Below, one piece after another: positions 23,889 through 32,712 of a stretch of DNA of 64,000 bases. This stretch comes from Rhizobium sp. P40RR-XXII (GTDB lineage Bacteria; Pseudomonadota; Alphaproteobacteria; Rhizobiales; Rhizobiaceae). Each line of letters begins with the position of its first letter. Position 1 is the first letter of the stretch. Location of the stretch: assembly GCF_012641405.1 (NCBI RefSeq), contig NZ_JABAII010000010.1:161238-225237 (forward strand), given 5' to 3'. The position numbers and the translations under genes are program-made. The notes below the pieces were generated by a model. That model worked only from the letters and a program-made list of their open reading frames with translations. It had not been told where the DNA came from and ran no database searches.

Positions 23889-24995
23889 CTATTCAGCCGA
23901 CACGATCTTGCCGCCTTCCCACTTGTAGAGCGAGAAGCTCTGCGAGGTCAGGTCGCCGGCTTCGCCGTAAGTGACCTTGCCGATGGCGGTGTCGACCGGC
24001 TCGCCCTTCTTCAGCACAGCACCGACGGCTTCGGCATCATCTGCCTTGCCAGCCTTCTCGATGCCAGCCTTCAGCACTTCCACGGCGGCATAGGCGTTGA
24101 GCGTGAAGGCTTCGGCCGGAATGTTGCGTGCCTTCAGGGCGGCAACGGCGCTCTGCGAGGCCGGGTTCTTCAGGGCGTCGGATGCATTGGTGAAGAGCGT
24201 GCCGGCTGCGGAATCGTTGGCGATCGCCCAATATTCGGTGTTGGACAGGCCGTCACCGCCGATGATCTGCGCCTTGACGGCGATGTCGTGCAGCTGGCGG
24301 GCAAGGAGGCCCGCTTCCGGGTGATAACCGCCGAAGTAGATCACCTCGACGCCGGCCTGCTTCAGCTTCGTCGTCAGAGCGCTGTAGTCCTTTTCGCCGG
24401 GGGTCAGCGAGTCGTTGACGACCTCGGTGACGCCACCCTTGTTGAGGGTCGCCTTGAAGGCCTCTGCCAGGCCCTTGCCGTAGGCGCCCTTGTCGTTGAG
24501 GATGGCGATCTTCTTGTCCTTGAAGTTCTTCACCACATACTCGGCGGCGACGGTTGCCTGCTGGTCGTCACGACCGCAGGTGCGCAGGATGTTGGTGAGG
24601 CCGCGATTGGTCAGGTCCGGAGCCGTCGCGGTCGGCGTGACCATCAGGATGCCGTTTTCGGCAAGCGCGTCGGAAACCGGAATGGCGACACCCGACGTGA
24701 CCGGGCCGACGACGAAGCGGATGCTCTCGCCGACGAAGCCGTTGGCGACGGATACGCCCTGCTTCGGGTCGCCGGCGTCGTCGCCGAGCTTCAGAACGAG
24801 CTTCTGGCCGAGAACGCCACCACTCTTGTTGATTTCGTCCACGGCGGTCTGCGCGCCGTTCTTCACCTGTTCGCCATAGGCCGCGACCGGGCCGGTCAGC
24901 GGCGCGATGAGGCCGATGGTGATATCCGCATGCGCGAGAGGTGCGAAGGCCAGCGAAGCGACGAAGGTCGCGGCCGTCAATGTCTTCAGACTCAT
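23889..24995 (-). CDS. Branched-chain amino-acid ABC transporter substrate-binding protein (LivK-like)
   Basis: The 368-residue protein has a signal peptide (MSLKTLTAATFVASLAFAPL, cleavage near AHA-D) and the periplasmic type I fold of Leu/Ile/Val-binding proteins: ITIGLIAPLTGPVAAYGEQV, VAIPVSDALAENGILMVTPT and KDKKIAILNDKGAYGKGLAE. The mature protein binds a branched-chain or related amino acid and hands it to a LivHMGF transporter, whose other genes are not in this window. AAGGAGAG lies 6 bp before the start. A strong terminator follows the gene, so it is a single-gene transcript, as is common for livK-type genes in Rhizobium. Confidence 0.92.
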   Translation of the reverse strand: MSLKTLTAATFVASLAFAPLAHADITIGLIAPLTGPVAAYGEQVKNGAQTAVDEINKSGGVLGQKLVLKLGDDAGDPKQGVSVANGFVGESIRFVVGPVTSGVAIPVSDALAENGILMVTPTATAPDLTNRGLTNILRTCGRDDQQATVAAEYVVKNFKDKKIAILNDKGAYGKGLAEAFKATLNKGGVTEVVNDSLTPGEKDYSALTTKLKQAGVEVIYFGGYHPEAGLLARQLHDIAVKAQIIGGDGLSNTEYWAIANDSAAGTLFTNASDALKNPASQSAVAALKARNIPAEAFTLNAYAAVEVLKAGIEKAGKADDAEAVGAVLKKGEPVDTAIGKVTYGEAGDLTSQSFSLYKWEGGKIVSAE

Positions 24996-25403
24996 GTTAG
25001 CTCTCCTTGGATAGGCGCGGCAGCGCCCTTTGAACCCGTCTGCAATCGCCTGTCTCGACGCGCAAACTGCCGTGAGGCGTTCTTTTCAAGAAGACAGGGC
25101 TGATATCGAAGCCGATGATCGCCTTCGGACATTTTTTGATCTCGAAAGCGCCCATAAGGGTATTTTCTGTAGGAATATTGTGACGATTCCGCAAGAAAAT
25201 AACCGTATCAAAGACAATTTTGACGATTTTTCGTTTCGTTTTGACGAGGGATGGTTGTTGTATCTTCACTGCCAAAGCCTAAGTGATATGGCTGTATGAC
25301 GGGTGGATCCAAAAATGGAAATCGTTGCCTTTAACGTCGCATGGACCGCGGCAGCGATGCCGCTTGTTGTTATCTGACGTGTGCTTAAGGAGCCGGATGC
25401 CGC
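24996..25403. other. 408-bp divergent intergenic region
   Basis: This gap separates the divergent livK-like and kinase genes and should hold both promoters. It is AT-richer than its surroundings in its middle part (about 25,160-25,250). I see no RNA gene, terminator or repeat. Short frames on both strands have no family resemblance. Confidence 0.5.
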
Positions 25404-26228
25404 ATGAGCGAGAATGACAATTCCGGAGTTTATTTCGACCTCTGGCGGCTGATCCCTGATGGCGCCCCGATCGTCACGCATTCCAGCCGGCTTTTTCCCG
25501 TGCGGCGGGATGGCGTGCCGGCCATGCTCAAGATCGCCGACGCGCCGGAAGAGAAATCGGGCGCCGAGCTCATGGTCTGGTGGAACGGGGTCGGTGCCGC
25601 GCATGTCCTCCAGCACAAGGACGATGCCGTTCTGCTCGAGCGAGCGACAGGCAGCCGCTCCCTCGCCGAGATGGCGCGGAATGGTCAAGATGATGAGGCA
25701 AGCCGCATCATCTGCGAGGCGGTCGCCGGGCTTCATGCCCCGCGTGGAATATCCTTGCCGCAATTGATCCCGCTCTTCGATCGGTTTCGTTCGCTCGAAG
25801 CTGCGGCGCGGCGTGAAGGCGGCGTCTTCGTGCGCTCCGCAGCGACCGCCTGTACGCTGCTATCGGAACCGCGGGATGTCGTGACCCTGCACGGCGATAT
25901 TCATCACGGCAATATTCTGGACTTTGCGGAGCGGGGCTGGCTCGCGATCGATCCGAAGGGGTTGGTGGGTGAACGCGGGTTCGACTATGCCAACCTCTTC
26001 TGCAATCCGGACAACTCCGTCGCAACCGCGCCCGGCCGCCTTGCGCGGCAGGTGGGCATTGTTGCTGAAGCCGCACGGCTCGAGCGTCAGCGCTTGTTGC
26101 AATGGATTGTTGCCTGGGCGGGCCTTTCGGCGGCATGGCTGATCGAGGATGGCGAGGACGAGCACGTTCGGCCAACTCTTCGCGTCGCGGATATTGCGGC
26201 GGCTGAACTGGACAGGATGAGCCTTTAA
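25404..26228 (+). CDS. APH(6)-like aminoglycoside/hydroxyurea phosphotransferase
   Basis: The 274-residue protein belongs to the aminoglycoside/hydroxyurea resistance kinase family that includes streptomycin 6-phosphotransferases. It has SSRLFPVRRDGVPAMLKIAD (nucleotide-binding Lys), LHGDIHHGNILDFAERGW (Brenner motif with catalytic Asp) and LAIDPKGLVGERGFDYANLF (Mg-binding DxD-like motif). Chromosomal relatives occur in many rhizobia and may contribute to streptomycin tolerance, but the native substrate may differ. The gene converges on rhaK with a 4-bp overlap of the 3' ends. It does not appear to belong to the rhamnose regulon. Confidence 0.85.
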   Translation: MSENDNSGVYFDLWRLIPDGAPIVTHSSRLFPVRRDGVPAMLKIADAPEEKSGAELMVWWNGVGAAHVLQHKDDAVLLERATGSRSLAEMARNGQDDEASRIICEAVAGLHAPRGISLPQLIPLFDRFRSLEAAARREGGVFVRSAATACTLLSEPRDVVTLHGDIHHGNILDFAERGWLAIDPKGLVGERGFDYANLFCNPDNSVATAPGRLARQVGIVAEAARLERQRLLQWIVAWAGLSAAWLIEDGEDEHVRPTLRVADIAAAELDRMSL

Positions 26229-27607
26229 TCGGCCAAAGCATCCCGCCAGACCTGCTGGTAGCGTTGCAATCCCCGCAGTTCAGCACGGACAGGCGCATTT
26301 TCCGCGACGGCAGCTGGACGAATTCCCGTCAGCAGTGCGGCGCCCTGGCTGGTTCCGGTCGAACCTGGCAAGGCGATGACATCGCTGGACGTCACCGCGG
26401 CCAGCGCGACGAGATAGGCACGATTGAGAGCAAACGGACCCTCGACGAAGATCGGCCCTTTGGCACCGATCAGATCGAGGCAGGCTTCCGTCATCAGCGC
26501 AAGGTAAAGGCTGACGGCTGCGAGCCGTTCGGCGGTATCCGTCGCATTGCCGACCCATTGCATTTTTCTGCCCGGGAACGGGCCGGATCCCTCGACCACA
26601 TTGGGCAACAGCATCAGACCTTTCTCGATCACCGTTTCAAGAGCGCCCTCGACGGCGGCGGTCGGTGCGGTGCCGATTTCGGCTGCCAGAATCTCGAACT
26701 CGCGGCCACCCATGAAACGGGCGGACGGGACGGCGCGACCATAGGCGTCGACGTTGGCCAGCGCGTCGCGCTCGGGATCGAGATGGGCGAGATCGCCGCC
26801 AACGCCGAAGCTGATCACCCATGTCCCCGTCGAGACGACCGCAAAGGGGGCTTCGTTCTCCACCAGATGCGGCAGAAGCGAGGCGTTGGAATCGTGAATG
26901 CCGCAATAGACGGGCACGGCCTGCGCCAGACCGATATCCGCGGCAAGCGTCGGCAGCACTGGCCCGAGTGCATCGAATGCCGAGTGTATGGGCGCCATCA
27001 GCGTGCGGATGCCAAGTGTGTCGACCAGAGAGGAGTAGCTTTGCGTGGTCGGGTTCCAGAGATCGGTGTGGCAGCCGAGCGACGTCACCTCGTTGGCCGC
27101 GATGCCGCTCAGGCGGAGCGCCCAATATTGCGGATAGGTCACGATCGTGGCGACATGGGCGAAATCGGCGGGAAAGATGCTTTTCAGATAATGGATCTGT
27201 GCGCCGACATTGAGCCCGACCGACAGTCCGGGCGAAAACGTCTCGCTGAAGTCCGGTCGCAATCGCGCGTAGGCATCCTGAAGGGCTTGGGGATAGTCGT
27301 GCTCGTAGTCGAGAACCGGCATGGCAAGGTTGCCGTCGGCCGCCAGCATCACAGCGGATGCGCCGTGCGTGGTGATCGAAATGGCGTCGAATCCCGGTGT
27401 GCTGGCAAAGCCCTTGAGGGCCGAGACGATGAAATCCCACAGCCCCTCAATATCGTAGTGCGGGTAGGGGCCTGATTTCAGAACGCTGTTCGCGGTCTTG
27501 ACCGCGACGAGCTCGGCACCCGTCTCCGCATCGAGCACGACGACCTTGGCGTTGGTCTTGCCGATGTCGATCACGGCGATATGGCGATAGGCTGTTTCGT
27601 TGCTCAT
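26225..27607 (-). CDS. rhaK: L-rhamnulose kinase-like FGGY carbohydrate kinase RhaK
   Basis: The 460-residue protein is a FGGY-family sugar kinase: the N-terminal phosphate-binding motif IAVIDIGKTNAKVVVLD, the catalytic Asp in VPVYCGIHDSNASLLPHL, and the ATP-binding VVSTGTWVISFGVGG. It is the last gene of the rha transport operon, overlapping the mutarotase gene by 4 bp. In Rhizobium leguminosarum rhaK is needed both for kinase activity and for rhamnose uptake by the RhaSTPQ transporter. Here it should make L-rhamnulose 1-phosphate for RhaD. The sequence alone does not show the transport role. Confidence 0.9.
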   Translation of the reverse strand: MSNETAYRHIAVIDIGKTNAKVVVLDAETGAELVAVKTANSVLKSGPYPHYDIEGLWDFIVSALKGFASTPGFDAISITTHGASAVMLAADGNLAMPVLDYEHDYPQALQDAYARLRPDFSETFSPGLSVGLNVGAQIHYLKSIFPADFAHVATIVTYPQYWALRLSGIAANEVTSLGCHTDLWNPTTQSYSSLVDTLGIRTLMAPIHSAFDALGPVLPTLAADIGLAQAVPVYCGIHDSNASLLPHLVENEAPFAVVSTGTWVISFGVGGDLAHLDPERDALANVDAYGRAVPSARFMGGREFEILAAEIGTAPTAAVEGALETVIEKGLMLLPNVVEGSGPFPGRKMQWVGNATDTAERLAAVSLYLALMTEACLDLIGAKGPIFVEGPFALNRAYLVALAAVTSSDVIALPGSTGTSQGAALLTGIRPAAVAENAPVRAELRGLQRYQQVWRDALAD

Positions 27608-27930
27608 GGCAGATGGAAGACCGTGACGAGATCGCTCTGGACAGGCGAATTATCGGGATTGGTCGCCATGATGTCGGCCATGTGCGCCCACCATTTCTTC
27701 ATGACGGGATGCTCCGGCAGGCTCGCCATGGAATGATCCTTCGGCCGCGTCAGCACGCCGAAGAGCGTGTTCGTGTCGCGGTCGAGATGGATCGAATAAT
27801 CGCTGACGCCAGCCTGATGCAGCAGCTCTATGAGTTCGGGCCAGATCTCGTCGTGGCGCTTCCGGTATTCGGCCTCCATGCCGGGATTGAGCGTCATCTT
27901 GAAGGCGTGGCGTTCGAGAGCGGATGTCAT
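27604..27930 (-). CDS. rhaU: L-rhamnose mutarotase RhaU (RhaM family)
   Basis: The 108-residue protein matches the rhamnose mutarotase family: RHAFKMTLNPGMEAEYRKRH (with the conserved Tyr and His), DEIWPELIELLHQAGVSDYS and EHPVMKKWWAHMADIMATNP. It converts alpha- to beta-L-rhamnopyranose so that the isomerase receives its preferred anomer. The ATG at 27930 overlaps the end of the upstream permease gene by 4 bp, and its own end overlaps the kinase start, so these three genes are translationally coupled. Confidence 0.93.
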   Translation of the reverse strand: MTSALERHAFKMTLNPGMEAEYRKRHDEIWPELIELLHQAGVSDYSIHLDRDTNTLFGVLTRPKDHSMASLPEHPVMKKWWAHMADIMATNPDNSPVQSDLVTVFHLP

Positions 27931-28943
27931 TTGGCGCTCATGGTCTTGAGGCGCCTGGCGACGATCGGCAGCGCGATGGTGATGATGAGGAGGAGGCCGA
28001 TGAAGATCGACATGACGATGCCCGGAACATTGAGCAGGCCGAGGCCGAAGGTGACGAGGCCCATGACAAAGGCCGCGATGACGACCCCACCGATCGTCCC
28101 CCACCCGCCGAGGATCGACACGCCGCCAAGCACCACCATGGTCACGACCTCCAGCTCCCAGCCGAGCGCGATCGACGGGCGCGTCGAGCCGAGCCGCGAG
28201 GTGAGGCAGACGGCGGCAATGCCGCTCATCAGGCCGGTCAGGAGAAACAGGATGAATTTGACCCGCTCGACCGGAATGCCGGAGAAGCGCGCGGCAAAGT
28301 CATTGTTGCCGATCGTATAGACCTGCCGGCCGAAATTCGTAGCATGCAGCAGGATCGCGAAGGCGATCGCCAGCACGATGAACAGCACGAATTCGAACGA
28401 GAAGACCCAGACGACATAACCCTGGCCGAAATAGGCGAAACTATCCGGATAGTTGCCATAGGCCTGATCGCCAAGCACGATATAGGAGATGCCGCGAAAC
28501 AGGCTCATCGTACCGATGGTGACGACGATCGACGGCAACTTCAGCACCGAGACAAGGAAGCCGTTAAAAAGCCCGCAGATCAGGCCGACACCCAGGCCGA
28601 TGGCGACAAGGCCGGGCGTGTCGATGCCAAGCTGGGCGGCGCCGCCCATGGCCGTCGAGGCGAGCGCGATGATGGCTGCGACCGAAAGGTCGATCTCGCC
28701 CGCAATGACGAGCAGCGCCATGGCAAAGGCGATCATCGCCTTTTCGGTAAAGTTGAATGTCGCGTCGGAGAGGTTGTAGGGATCGAGGAAATAGGGCGAG
28801 GCCAGCGAATTGAAGATGAAGATCGCGACCGCGACCCCAAGGAGCAGCGTTTCCCAGCTTGCCATGATGCGCTTGAAGGGCGTGCCGAGGCGATTCGGAA
28901 TAGCGCGTTTTTCCGCCGTTGCCGCTTGCGAACCGTTGCTCAT
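27927..28943 (-). CDS. rhaQ: Rhamnose ABC transporter permease RhaQ
   Basis: The 338-residue protein has about ten hydrophobic segments and belongs to the RbsC-type (CUT2) permeases, with the conserved loop AMALLVIAGEIDLSVAAIIA and GLFNGFLVSVLKLPSIVVTI. It pairs with the RhaP permease encoded directly upstream, whose stop overlaps this start by 4 bp. The two form the membrane channel through which rhamnose enters. The assignment as RhaQ and not RhaP follows the gene order of Rhizobium leguminosarum (rhaR-S-T-P-Q-U-K). Confidence 0.9.
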   Translation of the reverse strand: MSNGSQAATAEKRAIPNRLGTPFKRIMASWETLLLGVAVAIFIFNSLASPYFLDPYNLSDATFNFTEKAMIAFAMALLVIAGEIDLSVAAIIALASTAMGGAAQLGIDTPGLVAIGLGVGLICGLFNGFLVSVLKLPSIVVTIGTMSLFRGISYIVLGDQAYGNYPDSFAYFGQGYVVWVFSFEFVLFIVLAIAFAILLHATNFGRQVYTIGNNDFAARFSGIPVERVKFILFLLTGLMSGIAAVCLTSRLGSTRPSIALGWELEVVTMVVLGGVSILGGWGTIGGVVIAAFVMGLVTFGLGLLNVPGIVMSIFIGLLLIITIALPIVARRLKTMSAK

Positions 28944-29944
28944 GCGCCTGCTCCCTGGTTGGCGGTGTCCTTTGCTGCCTGATCGCGCAAGATGATGCGG
29001 CCGCGGTTGCGTTCGCGCCGGGCGTTGAAGACGACGGCAAGGATGATGACGGTGCCTGATATCGCCATCTGCGTGAACGGCGAGATACCGATGACCGGAA
29101 GGGCGTTCTTGATGACGCCGAGAAAGAGCGCGCCCAGGACGGCGCCGGCGACGGAACCGACACCGCCGGCGATCGAAATGCCGCCGATGACACAGGCCGC
29201 CACACTATCAAGCTCGAAACCGTTGGCGATATCGACATAGGCGACGGCGTAGCGCGAAACCCAGAGATAGCCGCTGAGGCCGGCGAGCACGCCGGACAGA
29301 ACGAAGGCGAGGAACCGCGTCCAGCCGACGTCGATGCCGGCATAGACGGCCGCAACCGGATTGCCGCCGCTGGCATAGGCTGAGCGGCCGAATTGCGTAT
29401 AGCGCAGCACCAGAAACATCATCAGCACGATTGCGATGCCGATCCAGGCGAGCACCGGCAGGCCGAGAAGCTGTGCGCGCGGTACGTTCAGGAAGATCGG
29501 CGTGAACTGATGGGCATTGACCCAGGCGCCGCCCGACAGCACGAAAGCCATGCCACGATAGATCGTCAAGGTTCCCAGCGTCACGACGATCGGCGGGATT
29601 TCCAGAGCCCAGACGAGATAGCCGTTGATGGCGCCAAGAGCCGCGCCCATCAGGATCGCCATGATGACGAGCGCGATCAGCGGAATGTCGGGATAGGCCG
29701 CGTTCAGCATCGCGACCGCCATGCCCGTCAGCGCCAGGTTGGCGGCGACGGAGAGGTCGATCGATTTCGTCAGGATGACCGTCATCTGGGCGAGCGCCAG
29801 GATGATGAGGATCGAGGTATCGTTGAAGATATTGGCGAGATTGGCGGGCTCGGCAAAGCCGGCCGCACGCGTTGCGAAGCCGGCGATCATCACGATGATG
29901 ATGATGGCGAGCAGTGTTTCGCGCTTTTTGAGGATGCGTGGCAT
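28940..29944 (-). CDS. rhaP: Rhamnose ABC transporter permease RhaP
   Basis: This 334-residue RbsC-type permease has multiple membrane helices and the family motif ILALAQMTVILTKSIDLSVA followed by GAINGYLVWALEIPPIVVTL. It is related to the downstream RhaQ and both are probably needed as a heterodimer. A 112-bp gap with an 8-bp perfect hairpin separates it from the ATPase gene, the only large gap between consecutive transporter genes here. Confidence 0.9.
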   Translation of the reverse strand: MPRILKKRETLLAIIIIVMIAGFATRAAGFAEPANLANIFNDTSILIILALAQMTVILTKSIDLSVAANLALTGMAVAMLNAAYPDIPLIALVIMAILMGAALGAINGYLVWALEIPPIVVTLGTLTIYRGMAFVLSGGAWVNAHQFTPIFLNVPRAQLLGLPVLAWIGIAIVLMMFLVLRYTQFGRSAYASGGNPVAAVYAGIDVGWTRFLAFVLSGVLAGLSGYLWVSRYAVAYVDIANGFELDSVAACVIGGISIAGGVGSVAGAVLGALFLGVIKNALPVIGISPFTQMAISGTVIILAVVFNARRERNRGRIILRDQAAKDTANQGAGA

Positions 29945-29969
29945 CCCGTCCTCCCTAAAGCATTTTGCA

Positions 29970-29989
29970 GCCAGGTGTCCTCACCTGGC
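29970..29989 (-). repeat. Hairpin between rhaT and rhaP
   Basis: The stem GCCAGGTG (29970-29977) pairs with CACCTGGC (29982-29989) around a 4-nt loop. There is no T-run on the minus strand, so it is more likely an mRNA-processing or stability element, or a partial attenuator, than a full terminator. Confidence 0.6.
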
Positions 29990-30056
29990 GCCGCACAAAT
30001 GCGGCAAAAACAAACAGAGAGAGCGTTCTGGCTGATCGAAGAAAAGCCATGCCGCT

Positions 30057-31592
30057 CTATGCGTTGCCCGTGGCGGCGCGCACCAAGGTTTCCGGCGTCA
30101 GCCCCTCGCGCTCGAACAGGCCCGCGGACAGGCCTTCCTTCATGACCAGCACGCGATCCGCCATGCCGAGGATCTCGGGCAGTTCCGAGGAGATCATGAT
30201 GATGCTGAGGCCTTCGGCCGCCAATTCGCTGATGAAACCATGGACGGCTGCCTTGGAGCCGATATCGATCCCCTTGGTGGGCTCGTCCAGAATGATGATC
30301 TTCGGCTGTGTCGCGAGCCACTTGCCGATGACGACCTTCTGCTGGTTGCCGCCGGAGAGCGTGCCGACCGGCACGGAAAGGGCGGCGGCACGCAGATCAA
30401 GCCGTTCGGCATATTTGCGTGCGAGGGCGAATTCATTGGCCGCCTTCAGGAAACCCTTGCGCGAGGTGCGTCCGAGCGAGGGCAGCGATATGTTTTGATA
30501 GATCGGCATCGGCAGCGCCAGGCCGTGGCGGCCACGCTCTTCCGGCACGTAGACGATGCCGGCGCGAATGGCGTCTTGCGGCGAGCGCACATGGATTTCC
30601 AGTCCGTCAAGCGTCAGTCGCCCGGACAGCGGCTTGGTGATGCCGAAGAGCGATTGGCAAAGCTCGGAGCGTCCGGCGCCGATCAGGCCGTAAACGCCGA
30701 GAATCTCACCGCGCCGCAGCTTGAAGGAGATGTCGCGGAATTCGGTGCGGTGACAGTATTTGTCGACCTCGAGAACGGTGTCACCGATGGTGACGGGCAC
30801 TTTCGGGAAAGCGTCCTTGACGTCGCGTCCGACCATCATGCGGACGATCTCGTCCTGCGGCGTCGCCTTCAGCTCGCCATGGCCAACGGCGCGGCCGTCG
30901 CGGAAGACGACGAAATTGTCGGCGATTTCATAGAGCTCATCGAACTTATGGCTGATGAACAGGACAGCCTTGCCCTTTGCCTTCAACCCTTCGACGATGC
31001 GGAAGAGATCGTCGATCTCCTTGCGTGACAGGGCGGCAGTGGGCTCGTCCATGATGACGATGCGGGCCTCGATCGACAAAGCGCGCGCGATCGCGACGAG
31101 ATGGCGCTGCGCAATGGAGAGGTCTTTCAATCGGATTGCGGGATCGATCGCGCTTTCCAGCGATTCGAGGAGTTCTTTCGACCGGCTGTTCATCGTTTTC
31201 CAGTCGATGGTGCGCCAGGACGTGCGCGGCGCATGGCCGAGGAAGATGTTTTCGGCGACGGTCAGTTCGTCGAAGAGCACGGTTTCCTGGTGAATGGCCG
31301 TGACGCCGGCATCGATGGCGGCCTGTGCATGGGCGAAGGCCACAGGCCTGCCATCGACGAGGATTTCACCCTCGTTCGGACGGTAGATGCCGGTGAGAAT
31401 CTTGACGAGCGTCGATTTTCCCGCGCCGTTTTCGCCGATCAGGGCGGTCACCTTGCCGGGATAAAGCGAAATGCTGACGCCATCCAGCGCCTTGACGCCG
31501 GGAAAGATCTGGGAAATGCCGCGCATTTCCAGGATGGCCTGATTGTTCGCGGCTGGTGCGTCCGCTAGGGATCGTTGAAGGACTGTGGTCAT
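30057..31592 (-). CDS. rhaT: Rhamnose ABC transporter ATP-binding protein RhaT
   Basis: The 511-residue protein holds two ATPase domains in tandem, as in RbsA/XylG (CUT2). The first has Walker A (GENGAGKST), a signature reading LSIAQRHLVAIARAL in place of LSGGQ, and Walker B (IVIMDEPTAAL). The second has a degenerate Walker A (GLIGAGRSE), the signature LSGGNQQKVVIGKWL and Walker B (IIILDEPTKGID). The degenerate pair is normal for this family. The ATG at 31592 is chosen; a TTG two codons upstream is possible, and the ribosome-binding site is weak. It energises rhamnose import through RhaP and RhaQ. Confidence 0.9.
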   Translation of the reverse strand: MTTVLQRSLADAPAANNQAILEMRGISQIFPGVKALDGVSISLYPGKVTALIGENGAGKSTLVKILTGIYRPNEGEILVDGRPVAFAHAQAAIDAGVTAIHQETVLFDELTVAENIFLGHAPRTSWRTIDWKTMNSRSKELLESLESAIDPAIRLKDLSIAQRHLVAIARALSIEARIVIMDEPTAALSRKEIDDLFRIVEGLKAKGKAVLFISHKFDELYEIADNFVVFRDGRAVGHGELKATPQDEIVRMMVGRDVKDAFPKVPVTIGDTVLEVDKYCHRTEFRDISFKLRRGEILGVYGLIGAGRSELCQSLFGITKPLSGRLTLDGLEIHVRSPQDAIRAGIVYVPEERGRHGLALPMPIYQNISLPSLGRTSRKGFLKAANEFALARKYAERLDLRAAALSVPVGTLSGGNQQKVVIGKWLATQPKIIILDEPTKGIDIGSKAAVHGFISELAAEGLSIIMISSELPEILGMADRVLVMKEGLSAGLFEREGLTPETLVRAATGNA

Positions 31593-31662
31593 CAGCAATG
31601 TACCGGAATAGTGAAATTGGGTCCGGCGGCTGACGCCGCCGGAGAGCTGCGAAGGCTATCGA

Positions 31663-32658
31663 TCAGAAAACCTTGGAGAACTGATCGATGTTCGAAGCGT
31701 TGTAGACGAACGGATCGGCCATGGCGGCCTCGCCATTTTCGCCGACCTTGATCTTGCCCATGCGGCCGGCATTGATCTCGCTGCCCGGCTTGCCGTCGGT
31801 CTCGCCCTTGACGAGGCGATAGGCGATCTGCGTTGCGGAGTAGCCGAGATCGATCGGATTCCAGATCGCGAATTCCTTCGTGGCGCCCGACTTGATCGCG
31901 CCGGCCATTTCGGACGGCAGGCCGAGACCGGTGACATAGACCTGGCCGATCTTGCCGGCATCCTTGACGGCCTGCGAAGCGGCAAGCACGCCGACCGTCG
32001 TCGGGGCGACGATGACCTTGACTTCCGGATGCGAGGTCAGGAGGCCCTGGGCTTCACGATAGCTCTTGTCCGAGAGGTCGTCGCCGTAGACGGTCGTCAC
32101 GAGATTGAGGCCCGGAAAATCCTTGAGCTGCTTCTTCATCTCGCCGATCCAGATGTTCTGGTTCGTCGATGTGGTCGTTGCCGACAGGATGGCGAAATTG
32201 CCCTTGCCGCCGTCGAGATGATCCTTGGCGAGCGTCAGGCACATCTTGCCGATCAGCTCGTTGGACGAAGGGTTCAGCTGCAGGATGCGGCCGGCCTTTG
32301 CGACGCCGGAATCCCAGGAGATCACCTTGATGCCGCGCTGCGTCGCCTTCTTGAGGGCTGGGACGACCGCATCGGGATCGTTCGCGGAAATCGCGATGGC
32401 ATCGACGCCCTGCGCGATCAGCGAGTTGATCACTTCGATCTGGCCTTCGGCCGTGGTCGAGGTCGGGCCGGTGTAGATCACCTGCACGCCGCCGAGATCC
32501 TTGGCTGCTTCCTGTGCGCCCTTGTTGGCGGCCTCGAAGAAGCCGTTGCCCAGCGACTTCACCACGAGACCGATCTTGACGTCCTTTGCACTGGCCGCGC
32601 CGGCGAAAAGCGTGGCGGCGAGCGCAACGCCGATCGCCAGTTTCTTTGCTATATTCAT
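31663..32658 (-). CDS. rhaS: Rhamnose ABC transporter substrate-binding protein RhaS
   Basis: The 331-residue protein has a signal peptide (MNIAKKLAIGVALAATLFAG, cleavage near ASA-K) and the fold of ribose-binding-like proteins: VKIGLVVKSLGNGFFEAANK, VDAIAISANDPDAVVPALKK and VISWDSGVAKAGR. It captures L-rhamnose in the periplasm. The ATG at 32658 has GGAGGAAC 7 bp upstream. The gene lies between the regulator and the ATPase genes, as in other rhizobial rha loci. This RhaS is unrelated to the AraC-type RhaS of enteric bacteria. Confidence 0.92.
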   Translation of the reverse strand: MNIAKKLAIGVALAATLFAGAASAKDVKIGLVVKSLGNGFFEAANKGAQEAAKDLGGVQVIYTGPTSTTAEGQIEVINSLIAQGVDAIAISANDPDAVVPALKKATQRGIKVISWDSGVAKAGRILQLNPSSNELIGKMCLTLAKDHLDGGKGNFAILSATTTSTNQNIWIGEMKKQLKDFPGLNLVTTVYGDDLSDKSYREAQGLLTSHPEVKVIVAPTTVGVLAASQAVKDAGKIGQVYVTGLGLPSEMAGAIKSGATKEFAIWNPIDLGYSATQIAYRLVKGETDGKPGSEINAGRMGKIKVGENGEAAMADPFVYNASNIDQFSKVF

Positions 32659-32712
32659 GTCAGTTCCTCCCAAGGTTGATAGGCTATGCTCACCCCGTCT
32701 GAGCCATGTCTT

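Noticed and set aside
23718..25103. A 461-codon plus-strand frame
   Set aside because: It is the antisense of the LivK-like binding protein, whose signal peptide, fold motifs and terminator are clear.
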